Part shown: in pieces, positions 14,601-29,600 of the stretch
How the letters are laid out: the number at the start of each line of letters is the position of its first letter
How positions within the stretch are numbered: the first letter of the stretch is position 1
The notes under the pieces: generated by a model
The model's input: only the letters and a program-made list of their open reading frames with translations
Told to the model about the DNA's origin: nothing
The model's database searches: none
Translations under genes and position numbers: made by a program
NCBI RefSeq assembly: GCF_027943255.1
Contig: NC_072892.1
Location: 34,681,792-34,745,791, forward strand
Length of the DNA: 64,000 nt
Reading direction: 5' to 3'
DNA from: Anastrepha obliqua
Lineage: Eukaryota; Arthropoda; Insecta; Diptera; Tephritidae

Positions 14601-17600
14601 ACCCTTGAAAACAGAACAATCTGGAGCGACTTCCATTAGCACAGTACTTTGTATCACCATCGGGAAAGTCGGGACAAATAATAACTGAAAGCCATATGGC
14701 TTATATGGTATGGAATTAAAGCCTTACTTCTTTGGATGTCTGACAGACTTAGAATCCGCAGTCATCCTCATAGGTATTTCATCTATTTCTATTTCATTCA
14801 TATTTCCCAAACAAATGGTAGCACAGAGCATATTTAGTTCTAAAATCGGTCCCTCTGCATGCTCATGGACGATGTGCCTTGAACACACAATGCCTCTGCT
14901 CACAGGCCTATTGTGCCCCCTTCATGGATTCAAAGTATTTCTCTAAGCCCAACTTCATCAATAAATTAACGCAGCAATGACGACATTGTTCCCGTTAGTA
15001 ATGAGTCGTTTCTGTACCTTTTTCGCGTTGAGTTAATACAGGCTGACGCATGGATTTTAATTGGTATTGTACAGGAATCATGAATTGGATCAGCGATTAT
15101 GTAGGAAATCTAAATAAAAAGCGATGGTCCGGTCTAGAACGCTACAGAACTGCAAAGTGTTTTGTGACAAGTCCGAACAGAAAACTGTCAAACTTTCTAC
15201 TAAAACTTAGAAGGAAAGACGTTCGGTTGATGGTCGGTATCATTACAGGACACAAGCCCGAACAGAAAACTGTCAAACTTTCTACTAAAACTTAGAAGGA
15301 AAGACGTTCGGTTGATGGTCGGTATCATTACAGGACACAACCCATGGGGTCAGCATATGATTACCATTGGAATCATTGACGACCCAATATGCCTGTCGTG
15401 CTTGAAGGAGGCGGATAGCACTGAGCACTTTCCCTGTAAGTGTCCTGCCTTTGCTAGAGCACGGCTACGAGTTTTGGGTTCCGATGTCGTGAGAATTAGT
15501 AATATTCGATCTCTAAAACTGGAGGATATTTACAGATTTGCCAAAGAATCTGGAAAATTCTCACCGGACTAACTATCTCTATCTCTGTCTCTATTATTTC
15601 CTATCTCTATCTCTGATACTTTTCTCCTTCCCTCCTTGATTATCTACCCCCTTTCCAGAGCTTTACATACAATGGGCTTTTTAGCCTGAGTATTTTCTCT
15701 TGGTGCTCCTTGGCTCGACCTTTGCAAATTTCAATTTCAAGCCTTTATACCGACACACCTGCATGGAAAAAATTATGAAAAAAATGCATTGGTTTTTTTC
15801 TTCTTCGGCACCTCCGTTATTTTAACCTTGGCATATTGCGGTTTACTTTACAAGTACCATTTAGTTTGCGTCAACTGAGGCATTCACAAGTACAACATTG
15901 TTGATTTGCGTGCAAGTGTGCAATTTATAATTTAAATTCATGAATTACTAAGCATTTAATTTATGACTTCGGACAGTTTGAATTTGTTTTGTTTTAAGCT
16001 GCGCAAAAGTTGTTTCATGGTATTTAATTTTTTAAGAATTTGCGTGCTTTTCAGGAGCTCACGTAAACATTTTATATATATATATTTTTTTTTTTGTTAT
16101 ATGAATGTACATATATTAGGGCCAAACAATTTTCTTTTTCGGCGTTGTTTTTAGAACACTCGGATTCAGTATGAAATGGTAAGAAAATGAGTATACTAAA
16201 GAATGGCTTTGAAGTCAATATAGAGACCCCACATTTTGAAAGAAGCTGTCTTTAATTAATACGAAGTTCATATGAAGATTAAAACGAACTAAAGTGCAAT
16301 AAGCTCATGCAATCAGCGCCAGTAGAGGACGTAAGAATTCCTCCAAGCAAACTGTATACTGCGGTTGATTTGAGCGAATTCGTGAAAACCAATAGAAGCT
16401 GGCCTTTGACTACTAATTGTGCGCTCTGGCCAAAACTGAATATTAAAAGGACAAAATGTCTCTTTGGATTTAATATATCAACTTCCAGCGCCCTCACAGG
16501 TATTATAATGGGTCGCTGCACTACTGGTACTCTAGCCAGTAGAATGACTGCAATTGTCTTCCGCAGGAGTTGTAGAGATGAAGAAGAAATTCAATGGATA
16601 CAACACCTCCTCTGTGAATGTTCTGCACATTGAAGAAGCCGTGCCGCATATCCAGGCGATTATTGCTTTGAAGACTTGGGATATTTGTGATTTAAGCGAC
16701 TTAGTTAGACGATGGAAATCAAATGCAGGTATCACAATGGGCCTTACATAAGACCACCAAGTGTCTTGTCTTGAACAAGCAACCTGACTAACCTAATCTA
16801 ACCTAACCTAGAGCATAATGAATCTTTTCTTTCTTTAATACAATCCTGCACTTGGGAATTTTTGGTACAAAGAATTTATTTTTCATGTAAATTTTTTTAT
16901 TTATGGTAGACCTCTTTGTTTCGCCAAGCGCTAGCGATGAGGAATTGATGAAGGAACTGGCATAAATAAACCTATGTTGTTCAGTGTTGCCAACATAAAG
17001 CTGCCAAAAATTGTATTTTCTTTGGAAGCACTTAATAAGTCCTAATTATTAGTAAAGCCGCATTCATACAGGGCAACTTTTGTGCCGCAAACTCGTTACT
17101 TGTGAGGCTCGTGCTCTCTCAACACTCTTTATGTTCTCGTTCCTCTCTATGTTGCGGTTGACTGAATACTAAAAAACAAATAATTGCACTGTATGAAAAC
17201 ATCAAAAGAGAATTCGCGAAGTTAAAGCAACAAAATTTGCTCGTTATGAACGTGATCTAATGAAACTTTTCTAAAATTTGAAAAGTGAGTTGGCAGCACT
17301 GAAAATAGTGAGTTATACCAGTTTTATGTGGTATTACCTGATATACCCAGTAGCGGCGAGTCTTGCTCGATAGCTTTGTTGTTGCTTTCACGCGCAAATT
17401 TTTCATGAAGTGAGCAAAGAAAAGACATAGCGGGCAGAGAAGTGGCGAATCGAAGACGTCTTATAATTGTTTAATATCCTAATGGGAAGAGTGATTCTAT
17501 ATAATAGCTTTTCTCTAATGGACTTTTTATATTAGAATTTTATGTAGACTCCGAATATACTCGAAACGATGTAAGACAAACTCGTTCCATACAAATTGAT

Positions 17601-20600
17601 CCACCCTAATATGTATTCTTCACACAAAAGTATAATAATCAGCAAAATCCCTGCATTAGAGGCAAGGAAATCAATTTAAAATTCTAGGCAAGTAGTTATA
17701 AGAAAGTCATTTGATGAGTTGTAGGTGAAAGGGAAAGACATATAACTTTTTTTTTGTAATTTTATCAATTTTAAATTTGCAACGAGCTAAACATGGCAAA
17801 TTCAAGAATGAGAGGTCAGGTATTGAATTATGAATATAGCAGGCAAGGAAGGCAATAAAATTATAAAATTAATAAATATATGTGGATACAAGGTGGCGCC
17901 AAATTAGTCATCCGATTTTTTGTTTGAATACTTTTATTAATACATAAAAAAATTATTTTGTGTGATGGGAATCTTTATTTTGATATTGCAGCTGTCTAGT
18001 TCCCAAGCGTACGTATTACGCCATTTGCCAAAAATTATAGTGTAATTAATTTTGCGCCACCTTGTTTATGTATGCATACACACGAAAGTGAAATGAAATT
18101 TTCTCTACGTGCCAAAAATAATAAACTGCAAAACTACAGTTTAACCTACGTCAATAAAAGGGTCATCGGTGCACTTAAACCAGTCAATAAATTACTTAAT
18201 TTTGTATGGATTTCAATCGCTAAGCTAATGAAATGTAAATATGTAATATATATATATATATATATATGATTACCATTCAGAATTCAGAGAGAATCTCGTT
18301 CGAATCCCGGTGAAACACAAAAATGATGACAACGTTTTCATCAACGAGATTCTCTCTGAATTCCGAATGGTAAACACGCACCAAACCGTTCGACTACGGC
18401 GGCCGTGGGATACGGTACACTAGACAGGGCTAGTTTACTGGGGCGGCAGTCCTTGGTCGGGAAAAACCCGAGTCATTCCGGTAACGTAGAACCAGCCGCA
18501 AACGACTACTTCGCCAGCCTTTCTCGCTTCTTCACTGCGAGGAACTTACAACTCTTCCCCACTAAATCCACGGCGACCCTTTTCACCACCTGGACAAAGG
18601 AGGTCAAGCTGCAACTCAAGGTAAAAGTCACTGACACACAAATTCTGACGTTTAACAACCCAAATACACCGGAAGTTACCTTTGACAGCTTGCTCTCCTT
18701 TTTAGCGCATACAACCGCTTTTACAACTAAAGTACAGAATCGCAACAAGGTCCTCAAGTCGCTTGCCTGCAGCACTTGGGGCAAAAACAAGGAAATGTGG
18801 CTGTCGATTTTCAAGGCAATAGGCCGACCGGTTCTTTGCTGCGCCCGTCTGGTCACCTGGAACCAGTGATTCGCAGTGGACGAAGCTTCAGACCTATCAA
18901 AACACTGCATTAAGGACCGCGACAGGATGTCTTATGATGTCACCGATACAACAGCTACACGATGAGGCCCTTATGCTGCATGTGAGGGAACATAACAAAC
19001 TGCTCAGCAAGCAGTATCTACTAGGGTGTTACCACAGGCCTCACCCATGCAGACACCTGCTTGAGCCTGAGCCACCTCCCAGGCGCGTCAGGAGGCATTT
19101 CCTCAACTACGCGAACGTAAGACAAAACAGACAGACAGCTACTGAATCGGACAGGTACAGACAGGCCATAAACGACATTCATCGGGAGACCCTCACCACC
19201 TTCTTAATCTCCCGACCCCCGAATGCCGTTATCGGAGTCCAACCACCACCAATCGCAGACGAAGAGCTCCAACTTCCCCGAGAGTCCCGCGTAACCTTGG
19301 CACAATTACGTTCTGGATACTGTAGCAGGTTAAACTCCTACTTATCCAGAATCGACCCGGACACACTAAACATATGTCCGGCATGTGAAGGCACCCACAC
19401 GACACTAACCACCTTTTCACATACCCCATTAAACCCACTCATCTAACAACCCTCTCCCTCTGGACCCAACCCGTCGAAACAGCTAGTTTCCTGGGCCTAC
19501 CGTTAGATGAGCTAGACGAAGATGACCGATGATTACATTACACTGACAGGGCAAAGTTACTGCTACAATAACAACAACAACAACAGCTATTTTTGTATTC
19601 ACTTTTTAATTTTCGTTATTTTTTTATAAAAATATAAATTCATTTTACAACGAATTTTCTGCACAAGATTTATAAAAATTTGGCAAATTGATTAATTTTT
19701 TAATCAGAATAAAAACACGAAAAATATAGTACCTCACCATTTTTACCTGTTTGACTATTTTTCTGGAGGGGGAATTTTTTTATTCAGGGGGGTTTTTATT
19801 GGGGGTGGTATTTTTTTGTTTCAAATTTCAAACTTTATACCAAAATTCAAAAAATTAAACAAATTTTCATCAACATTTCAAACTTTTGATCAGAATCAAA
19901 AAACCAAAAATTGGGTACGTAGTTTTATAGCCAGTTAAATGAAGTAGTAAAAACAACTACGCGACATCGGAAAGCTGGAATCGCCATAGACAGCCAGAAG
20001 ACTCGTTACTCGACGCCCACTCCTGCTCTCAGAGAGTACTGCCCAACAATGCGGCATACACGAGTAATGGACCAACATTTCATGTTTTTGCAAATATAAA
20101 TTTAAAGTGGCTCAAAATTTGCTTTGATTTTTGATAACTTTTTCACTGACATTTTTTCTCTGTGCTTTTTCTCCGTATACAAAAAAGTTGGGCATTCGTT
20201 ATTTGGCGAAAATTCCCAACATCGTTAGGGGAACAAATTATCAAAAATCAACCAGAATTTTGAGCCACTTCACACTTGCACTTTGATGAGAGTTTAACTG
20301 GCTATAAAATTGCATACCCAAATAACAGTAAAAAAACCGATTCAAATGTTTGAAATGTTGATGAAAGTTTGTCGAATTTTTATAAATCTTGTACCTGGTT
20401 TGAAACTTGGTATTTTTTATGTGAGTGAACTAGATTTTTATAAGAAACTAAATTAAATTAAAAATTATATTCATAGATAATCCAAACTTGTCAATATGTG
20501 GTATTCTAAGGGGTGGGCCAAATAAGACCTACTAATGACTGAAGACTACTGCCTAGCAGTATGCGCAGTTGCTGCATCTTGTTGAAACCACAAATTACGA

Positions 20601-23600
20601 TACTGCTCCGCCATTGGTCGCAAAAAGTTTTCAATCAATGTTCTGTAAGAAGCTCCTGAAATCGATTCCGGCGTCTCATGCTCATTTTCGAAGAAATATT
20701 GACCGATAACTCTAATAGCCATAACACCGCACCAAACAGTACATTTAGATGGGAGCAACTGATGTTGGTGTGTTGCCCTTGGATTTTCAGAGCCCCACAA
20801 TCTACAGTTTTGTTTGTGGACATAACCATTTAAATGGAAATGCGCTTCATCCGGCATCAAAACATTATTTAAAAAAACAATTTGTGTGTCTAATTGTGTA
20901 AAACGAATAGCGTCTTGTAATCGTTGTTGGTGGTCTTGCGGTAGGGTTCCATAATAAATTTCCAACAATTCAATTATAACCCACAAAAAGAGAAAAATAA
21001 ATATGTCAAAAAATAAAAGAGTTATTTGTGCTTAACATTAGTAGGTCTTATTTGGCCCACCCTGTATAATTTTGCAACGCGGTATATTTTATTCGAATGA
21101 AAATGAAATAATAGTAAATGCATAGCTGATGATAAAAACATAAAAAATTTTTTACTTTTTATTATATTTCTCTACTGAATTACGAGTAATAACTGACCAA
21201 AAGCCAGTATAGCAACAAAATAATAATAATCAGATTGCATAACACGCGCCGATTAATGAATAAAATTTTAGACTGTACGAAACGTTCCTCGTAGTTAATA
21301 ATAAAAAAATATTGATGTGCGTTTTTGATTAAAAACTGGTTGCTTAGGCGCTTCGGGGAGATTACGGGCACTGAGCAGGAATTACGTGTCAAGTGGCATG
21401 TTAGGGAATTTTATTATAATTTTATCAAAACTAGCAATCATCATCTGGACTAATAGGAAAAATACATATCAACAAAAAAATATTAAATATATTTTTTTTA
21501 TACTGGCAGCTAGAATAAGTTCTCACTGACCAAGCAGCGCAGTAAACAACGTGAAATCCATATTCAGGATCCAAAGATCGCATGCCGGCTCGGACATCAG
21601 CAAGTATTTTTGATGTTGTTGTTTAGCTAAGAAGATTTTTCATCACAAACACAGAAACGCGCTCAGTGCTATGCCATTGCCAGCGTTTGATGTCTCATGT
21701 CCATTCTGGGCATCAAACTCAAGGCTAACCGAACGGCAGTCACGTACAAACCTCAGTTGCCTACAGTTAGTGTATTACGGTTGCGAAAAACTTGCACGAG
21801 ACGGTGTATTCAACTTTCAAATTTGTGTGTAAACTTCATTCAGCAGTTTATTTTTCCTACCAAAATGCACTCAAAGCGTAAAAGATACATACAATTTTCC
21901 GGCGTTACTGGCCACACAAATGCCTTGCCGCCTAATGGAAGCGCTAGTGCCGATATGGGTGTGTACGAATACTTTTTTGTGGCACTCTTTCTCGCTACTT
22001 TTCACACATACATATGCGCTATAATGTTGAGATATACATTGATGTGTAATTTGTTTATCCGAAAAACAAATTATTTTGCTGCGGTCGACTGGTCGGTTGT
22101 TGCACGTGTTGTAGGTTGCTCGTGAAACTAGTGATTAAGCGATTCTTAGAGTTGGTAAATAACCCCTCAAGAATCATTTGTACTTCAACATTTTCATTAG
22201 AAATTTCATTGAAGTTATTATTTACATAACTCAAAATTTTTTTTAGTTAGAAATCTTGGTTATTTTTGTACAATTTTTTATGTGAAACTAGGGATTTTGT
22301 AAAATATTGAGTTTTCAGTTTTAGGAGCAACGTCATTCAAAATTTCATTAGTTGCCTAAATGGAAAAAATAAGGCTCTCAAACTAGCCAAATTCCAGATT
22401 TCACTGGAGGATCATCAGATTTGCATGAGTTCTAAATTTTTCTACAATATCCCCGTAAAAACGTAGATTTGTAGCTCGATTTCGGTTAGGTTAGGTTGAA
22501 GCGGTTGTCTACTGTGAGACCCACTCAGGCTCATAGCTCATTGTGATGCCATGTGGTTAACTTGTTCTTATCTCTCCTAAAACCAGTGTGTACTTTTCAA
22601 ATATTTTAGAAGATTTCCACAGAATTAAGATCTTCCGATTCATAAAAGCATTGCCTACCTACATAAAATGGTAAATCTACGTCTGGATAGAGCAGGACAA
22701 TGGCACAAAAGGTGCGGGATCATCTCTTTCTTTTCCTCATCTAAACAACTTCGGCAGATTTCTCAAATATGCAACTTTAATTCTCAACAGAATCTACAGG
22801 AGAGCGCAATAGCTTTCTTTGCGGTCCTTAACTGGAGAAAAAGCTTGATCCCAAAGATAATTTTCGAATTAGCGTCAATATAAATATATTTAGTTATTCT
22901 TTGAACCGCCGTAGCCGAATACGTTGGTGAGTGTCTACTATTCCAAATTGCGCATGAAACAGCAAAATTATAGGAAAACTTTTTTCTAATAACGATAGCG
23001 GCAGGGATAATCAAACTTACTTCCGAGTGTATTTCTGCTATGAAAAAGCTCCGCATAAAATACCATTTACCGCCATTTGATGTCATTGCCATGCGCGAAC
23101 TGATTTCCCACTGGGAAGCTCTTCATGTCAGTCCACTCGTACTGTACCTGCAGTGTTTATCATACGCCACCGCAAACAACAGCTTAGCTGCCCAAAATTT
23201 ATACATTGCGCCTGCTGCCACTAACGACTGTCGCGTGTAACAAATTTGACATTAAAGTGATTTGTGAACGCAAATCGGTACAGTCAGTACGTCGCATGAG
23301 CGCTTACATATATTTATTTTATATTTGCACTCATAAGGGTGCGTCACTCTCCATACAAAGAAAATTAAAAACTCTTGGTACTATTTTTCTAAGGAAATAA
23401 AAATAATATTTTTCAAAACAATTTTAAGATTTACGCGAGCTGGAAAAAACTTAACAATTTTATCAACGAAACCAAAATAAGGCGATTTTTCTTGGATTCA
23501 GTATTCGGCGGCCGCCGTAGTCGAATGGGTTAGTGCGCAACTACCATTCGGAATTTAGAGAGAACGCAGGTCCGAATCTCGGTGAAACACAAAAATCAAG

Positions 23601-26600
23601 AAAAAGTTTTTTCTAATAGCGTTCGTCCCGCGGCAGGCAATAGCAAATTTCCGAGTGTATTTCTGCCATGAAAAATCTCTGTCGTTCGAAGTCGGCTTGA
23701 AACTGTAGGTCCCCCCATTTGTGGAACAACATCAAGACGCACACCACAAATAGGAGAAGGAGCTCGGCTAAGCGCCCAAAAAGAGTGTACGCGCCAAATA
23801 TGTTCGTATAATTACTGGAACTATTGATTGTCCTTCCCTTCTAATGGTGATATATATATATGTATATAAAAGGTGGTTAAATTTCAAGGGCCGATGTTGA
23901 ATGTGAACCACACCTAAACGTCAACGACACTGTTGGACTTCTTTCTTTGGAGTTATTTGAAACAAAAGGTGTACGTGATAAGCCAGCAACAATTCAAGAG
24001 CTAAAGGATGAGATAATTCAGCACATTAACGGCATAGAACCTCAATTATGCCTCAACGTCACCGAAAATTTGGATCATCGGATGGAGGTGATGGAGAAAG
24101 ATTTCTATCACACAAAATAATTTTTTTTTTATTTAGTGAAAAAGTTATTCGAAAACAAAATTGAATAATTAATTCTGCGCCACCTTGTATAAAATAATAT
24201 AGATTAAATTGGTTTATAAAATTTCAAAACAGTAGATCCAATGTGACGAAATGAGCTGTTTTAATTTTATGAAATATTTATCTGTTTTTGTATTTGTGAA
24301 TCACTGATTGTGGACCTGTAGACTCACTACTGGCAATCGAAATGGCAGTTCCAATATGGCAAATGAATTAAAAAACAAATCGCTGTATTCTGAAGGCTTT
24401 TTGGTTTTTTTTTTTGTCGCTGAAACAGTTTTATGCTTGCCCGTCAGAAATTTTTATTGCCTCCCAAACTTATAGCCTCTTAAGCCTTCAACCTCATAAT
24501 TCCATAAAGTCCTTAACCTTTCGATAACTCCAAAGTCTATCACTTTGAAGCTCTTTAATCCTTAAAGACCTTAACCCTATAATTATAGAACGAGCCATTT
24601 CAGTTCTTCATTCGAAGAACACACTCGAGCTTGACTTGTTTACAGTAGCACAGAAAACAAACTATGTGACATATCACGCTGAAATTTGCCATGTAAGCTT
24701 ATAACAGTCCTACCAAAAAACAAAAAATTTATTTTTGCCATATATCATCCGCGGACCGTTTTATTGATACCGTCTCGTTCATATTTGAGCAGAAGTTACA
24801 TACATTTTAAGTATGTTGACCCTGGTAAATTTTCTTATTATTCTTCCTACATTTCAACTTTAACTCAATTATTTGATTATCCCGGAGTTCATATAAACTA
24901 ATTTCGATATCATTTGCTGTCATTCCTAATATAAACAAGCACACATACATACATACGTAAGCAAGGCTCAAAGAAGCTGCGTGCAAGTTACACATTCCGA
25001 TTGCCATTTCGTGTTGGCTTCAGGCAAATACTCGCATGCGAAAGAAAACAAAAATAGGAAAGCCAGAAAGCACACTAACTATTAAACGCAACGACAACAA
25101 GCAAAACCAGCAACAACTACACCGTAATGCAATTGCTGCTCCATTCAAGGTTAGAAGCATTTAACTCGTTTACGCTTATGGCTCCATCGCCGGCCGCGTC
25201 CAATGAATTGAGAAATTTGATAAATGGTCATTCGCTTAGCACTTTTTTGTGCGACTTGATGTTGCATGCAACAATGTGGCGTATGCACTTGTATGTATTG
25301 CTAGCAGACACACTTCGCCGCTTAGCCAATTTGTATCAAGGTGAAGAGTGCAGTGTCGGCCAATTTGGCCAACACGTCTTCAGTTGTGTTTGTGCGTTTG
25401 TTAGTTGTGTGTATAGACATTGAAATGTCATTCTAATAGTTATGAACTGCGAACAGACTGTTGGTCACGTCGATTTGTCTTAGGTCACGGCAGAATGCAC
25501 AGCTCAGTTTAACTCACAATCTACCAACCTCAACTTGCTTTGCAATGCGCCTGCAGCAGGGCCCACCCCTAGCCATGCGTACATACATACATTCATTCAT
25601 ACGAGTATTTGTATTTGTCACCATGACCTGCTTCGTGGGCAATGAGTTATGACTGTGTACAAGTTCATTAGTGTTACTTGAGGTTATCATTTTCAGACTT
25701 TTATTTTGCTTTTCGGAATGACTTCTAACTACTTAGATTAATTTGGCACCACATAAATTTAACGGAAGATGTATACGAAATCGTATGTTTTTGTAATTAC
25801 ACAATTTTTTATCATGTGTTCATGTTAATATTGGAGTTTTCAGAAAAACAAAGAGTAAATCATTAATTAATCGAGGAATTTTAAAATGTGTCTCAGTTAA
25901 TATCGTCCACTTATTATCATATAATCATAAAAGCGCGAAAAAGAACTCTAGCAAGGCAGTTAAATTTCAAATGTTCAGACGATGATGTTATATGATTTCT
26001 TCATAATTTACTTATGTAAGTAATTTCAATATTTTTCACTGTGAAACCTCGATATAACGCATCTTAATAAAACGGAAAATTCAAAATGATAAATTATAAT
26101 TACCTTCTGCGAGTAATTCTAATTATTTTTACAGAGAAACCTTGATAAAACGAAAAACTCAAAATAATATATGATAATTTATTTTTACAAGTAATTATAA
26201 TAATTTCGACAGTAAAACCTTGATATAAAGAACCTTGATAGAACAAAAAAATCATTATGATAGTTAATAATTTACACAAAAAGTCATAATTGACTTTTAT
26301 AAGTAATTTCAATAAATTTTACAGTGAACCCTCGATATATATCGAACCTTAGTAAAATGAAAACCTCAATATAATAAATCATAACTTACTTATACAGGTA
26401 GTTTTAAAAAATATTACAGTGAAACCTCGATATAACGAACCTGGATAAAACGGAGAGCTCAATATAATAAATAATCGACTTATATAAATAGTTTTAACAA
26501 ATTTTACAATGAGACCTCGATATATCGCACCTTAGTAAAATTATAGACTGAATATAAGAAATGACTTTTTACTTTTACAAGCAATTAAAAAAAAAATTAC

Positions 26601-29600
26601 AGTGAAACCTCGATATAATGAACCTTGCTAAAAACTCACCGTAATAACTGATAATTGACATTTACAAGTAATTTAAATAATTTTTACAGTGAGACCTCGT
26701 TACACTGAACCTAGAAAATAAAAAACTCAATATAATACAATTTTTTCTGTGTCCCCTGAAACCCTCTTTAGAGCGAAATTTTCTATATAGTGAATTCTGC
26801 ATTTGTTGACTATTAGAGTTCTGTTAGCAAGATATAACGAACCTGGATAAAACGGAGAGCTCAATATAATAAATAATCGACTTATATAAATAGTTTTAAC
26901 AAATTTTACAATGAGACCTCGATATATCGCACCTTAGTAAAATTATAGACTGAATATAAGAAATGACTATTTACTTTTACAAGCAATTAAAAAAAAAAGT
27001 ACAGTGAAACCTCGATATAATGAACCTTGCTAAAAACTCACCGTAATAACTGATAATTGACATTTACAAGTAATTTAAATAATTTTTACAGTGAAACCTC
27101 GTTACATTGAACCTAGAAAATAAAAAACTCAATATAATAAAATATTTTCTGTGTCCCCTGAAACCCCCTTTACAGCGAAATTTTCTATATAGTGAATACT
27201 TGCATTTGTTGACGATTAGAGTTCTGTTAGCAAAAGCCTCTCATAACGAAGTATAGTGCGTTAAGTGCAAAGTGTCACACTTGTTTCTCATTGTGGCCAA
27301 AGTGAACTATTTAGCAAGGCGCAAGAAGATTTGCCCACGCGACGAAACTGCAATCAGAAGCTCCAAAAATGTTTCGATGGTACTCTACACCGCATTTTAT
27401 TTATGAAGCCACCTTGCAAAATTATGCAGGTAACTTTTCTTTTAATTTTAATTATTTTTATGCAGAGGGTTTTCCAATAAGAGGTGTTATTTTGGTATTC
27501 AAAGAAAAATACTATTTTTTAATATAAATGATCGGATGTTTATTTCATTATAAAGAGGAAAGTACGCCGTTAATAGTGGAAAATAGGAAAATAGGCAAAT
27601 GACCACCACGACCACGCTTACAGGACAATATCCTTTTCATGAAATTTTCCATAACCGAATTGCAAAGTGGCTGCCCTATGTCCTCGATAGCCTCACGAAT
27701 TCGTTAAATCACAAGATCTTGGTGGCCAATTGTGATCACCTCTTCGAGAGATAACACGGTCCGGAAACTTTTCCCGTAAAAGATCAATGGTTTCGTTGCT
27801 TGTGTGGCATATAGCGCCGTCTTGTTGAAAATAAACGTTGTCCAGATCAATACCATCCAATTCCGGCCATAAAAAATCGTTAATCATCTCTCGATAGCGC
27901 AATCCATTCACCAATAACACCTGTTATTGGAAAATCCTTTATGTATAAAAATTTAAATTCATTCTATAATAAATAGTTTCAAGCTATTTACAAATTTGAA
28001 AATGTTCGGAAAATTTTCCTCAAATTTTTAGACTGGGTGTTTGGCCGAGCTCCTACTCCTATTTGTGGTGTGCCTCTTCATGTTGTTCCACACCTACAGT
28101 TTCAATCTGAGGAGCTTTTTCATGGCAGAAGTACACTCGGAGATTTGCCATTGCCTGCCGAGGGGCGACCGCTATTAGAAAAAACGTTTTCTCCATTTTG
28201 GTCTTTCACCGAGATCGGAACCTACGTGCTCTCTGAATTCCGAATGGTAGTCTCGCACTAACTCATTCGGCTATGGCGGCCGTTTCACTTAAATACTCGT
28301 AATAATAATATAATATAATATCAAAATAAACAGAAAACGGTAGAAAAGCCAGGATTGAGGATCAGGAAGGTTCTGTGTGTTTGGTGAATGAATCATCTAC
28401 TATTAGGTACTTCCCTACACCCAAACTCTTAATTCGGACTGACCTATTCCGTCAATAAATGGAACGTCTGAAGCAAGCAATTCCCCGAATTGCGGTTTGC
28501 TTTGGCCAATAGAAGTGAAGTTGTGCCCTCAAGGCCATACACATCGAGTGTAACTCTCCAGAAGCTCTGGGAGCTTGGACAACCTCTTTTCTGGCTGTGA
28601 AGAATAGTTTTTCTGGAGAGAAATTCACTTCAAGAGAAGCTTGTGAAAATCCATTGTATCAATTTTGCCGCTTCCAAATTGGCAACAAGATATTCAAAAA
28701 GGCTACATTTTTATCAAACCTTGATCATTTTAATTATTCTCAACAAAGAATTTTCTACTCTTTCTACTTCACTTCTTACAAAAAACTTTTTCCGCAATTT
28801 CATATTTCATTCCAACTGTAGTTTTCGAAGCTGGGAACAACTTAATTTTAGTCACACACAAACCCACTTGGCTACAGTGGGTTTTAAAAGATATAGATCC
28901 TGTGATCGAGATGTTCCTTCCAATTTTAACGGCGATGACGGTCGAGCTCAACGTGATTTGGCATAGTCGTATGAGTTTTTCAGAAAAACCGGACATGACG
29001 TCTTGGAAGCAGCTTCTTTCTATCACTTACTTTTTGTGAAGTAATTATTGTTTATTACTACAGCACAGGGCTTTATTCTTTACCTAAAAATCTGAAGCAC
29101 TAATTCCCGAGAAATGATTTTTTTTCTTTAGCGCCGCGCGTTACTTATTTTTAATTTCCAATGTTATAATTCATTTTATAGGAGTATTCATATCTTTATA
29201 TATTTATAATTAGCACTAAGTTTTATAATATTTTCCTTTCTTTGCTTGCAGCTCCGATTTGGAAACTTTGCAATTCCAGTTGACTTGCGAAATTCCACAC
29301 ATTAAAGTTCGTGCACAATATCGTTCCACGGGTGTACTGATCTTAGTGAAAGCCTCAGGTGCTGGTGATTATTGGGGCGAATATGGTAAGCGGCGCAATT
29401 TATTTTTTTTTCTAGTGATTAATTTTTTTATATAATATATATATCATTTTTTTTTCAATTAAAAAATTTAAAAATTTTATAAATTTGAATTTACAATTAT
29501 TTGTATTTGTATTTACTGCAGACGGTGTCAAGGCGAAAATCTACTTCAAAGCTAATCCAAATGTGGCTGACGATGGACGTACTTATTTAACAGCCGAACA

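Noticed and set aside
16790..16810. Telomere-type TTAGG repeat (as TAACC)
   Set aside because: Only two or three units, directly after a LINE 3' end, and similar short tails recur at 22482 and 41128. Flies lack TTAGG telomeres; it is a LINE tail.
21697..22125. 142-codon plus-strand frame in intron 3
   Set aside because: No homology recognised, unusual composition and no splice or promoter context.
25127..25423. 98-codon frame in intron 3
   Set aside because: No family resemblance; one of several chance frames in a non-repetitive part of the intron.
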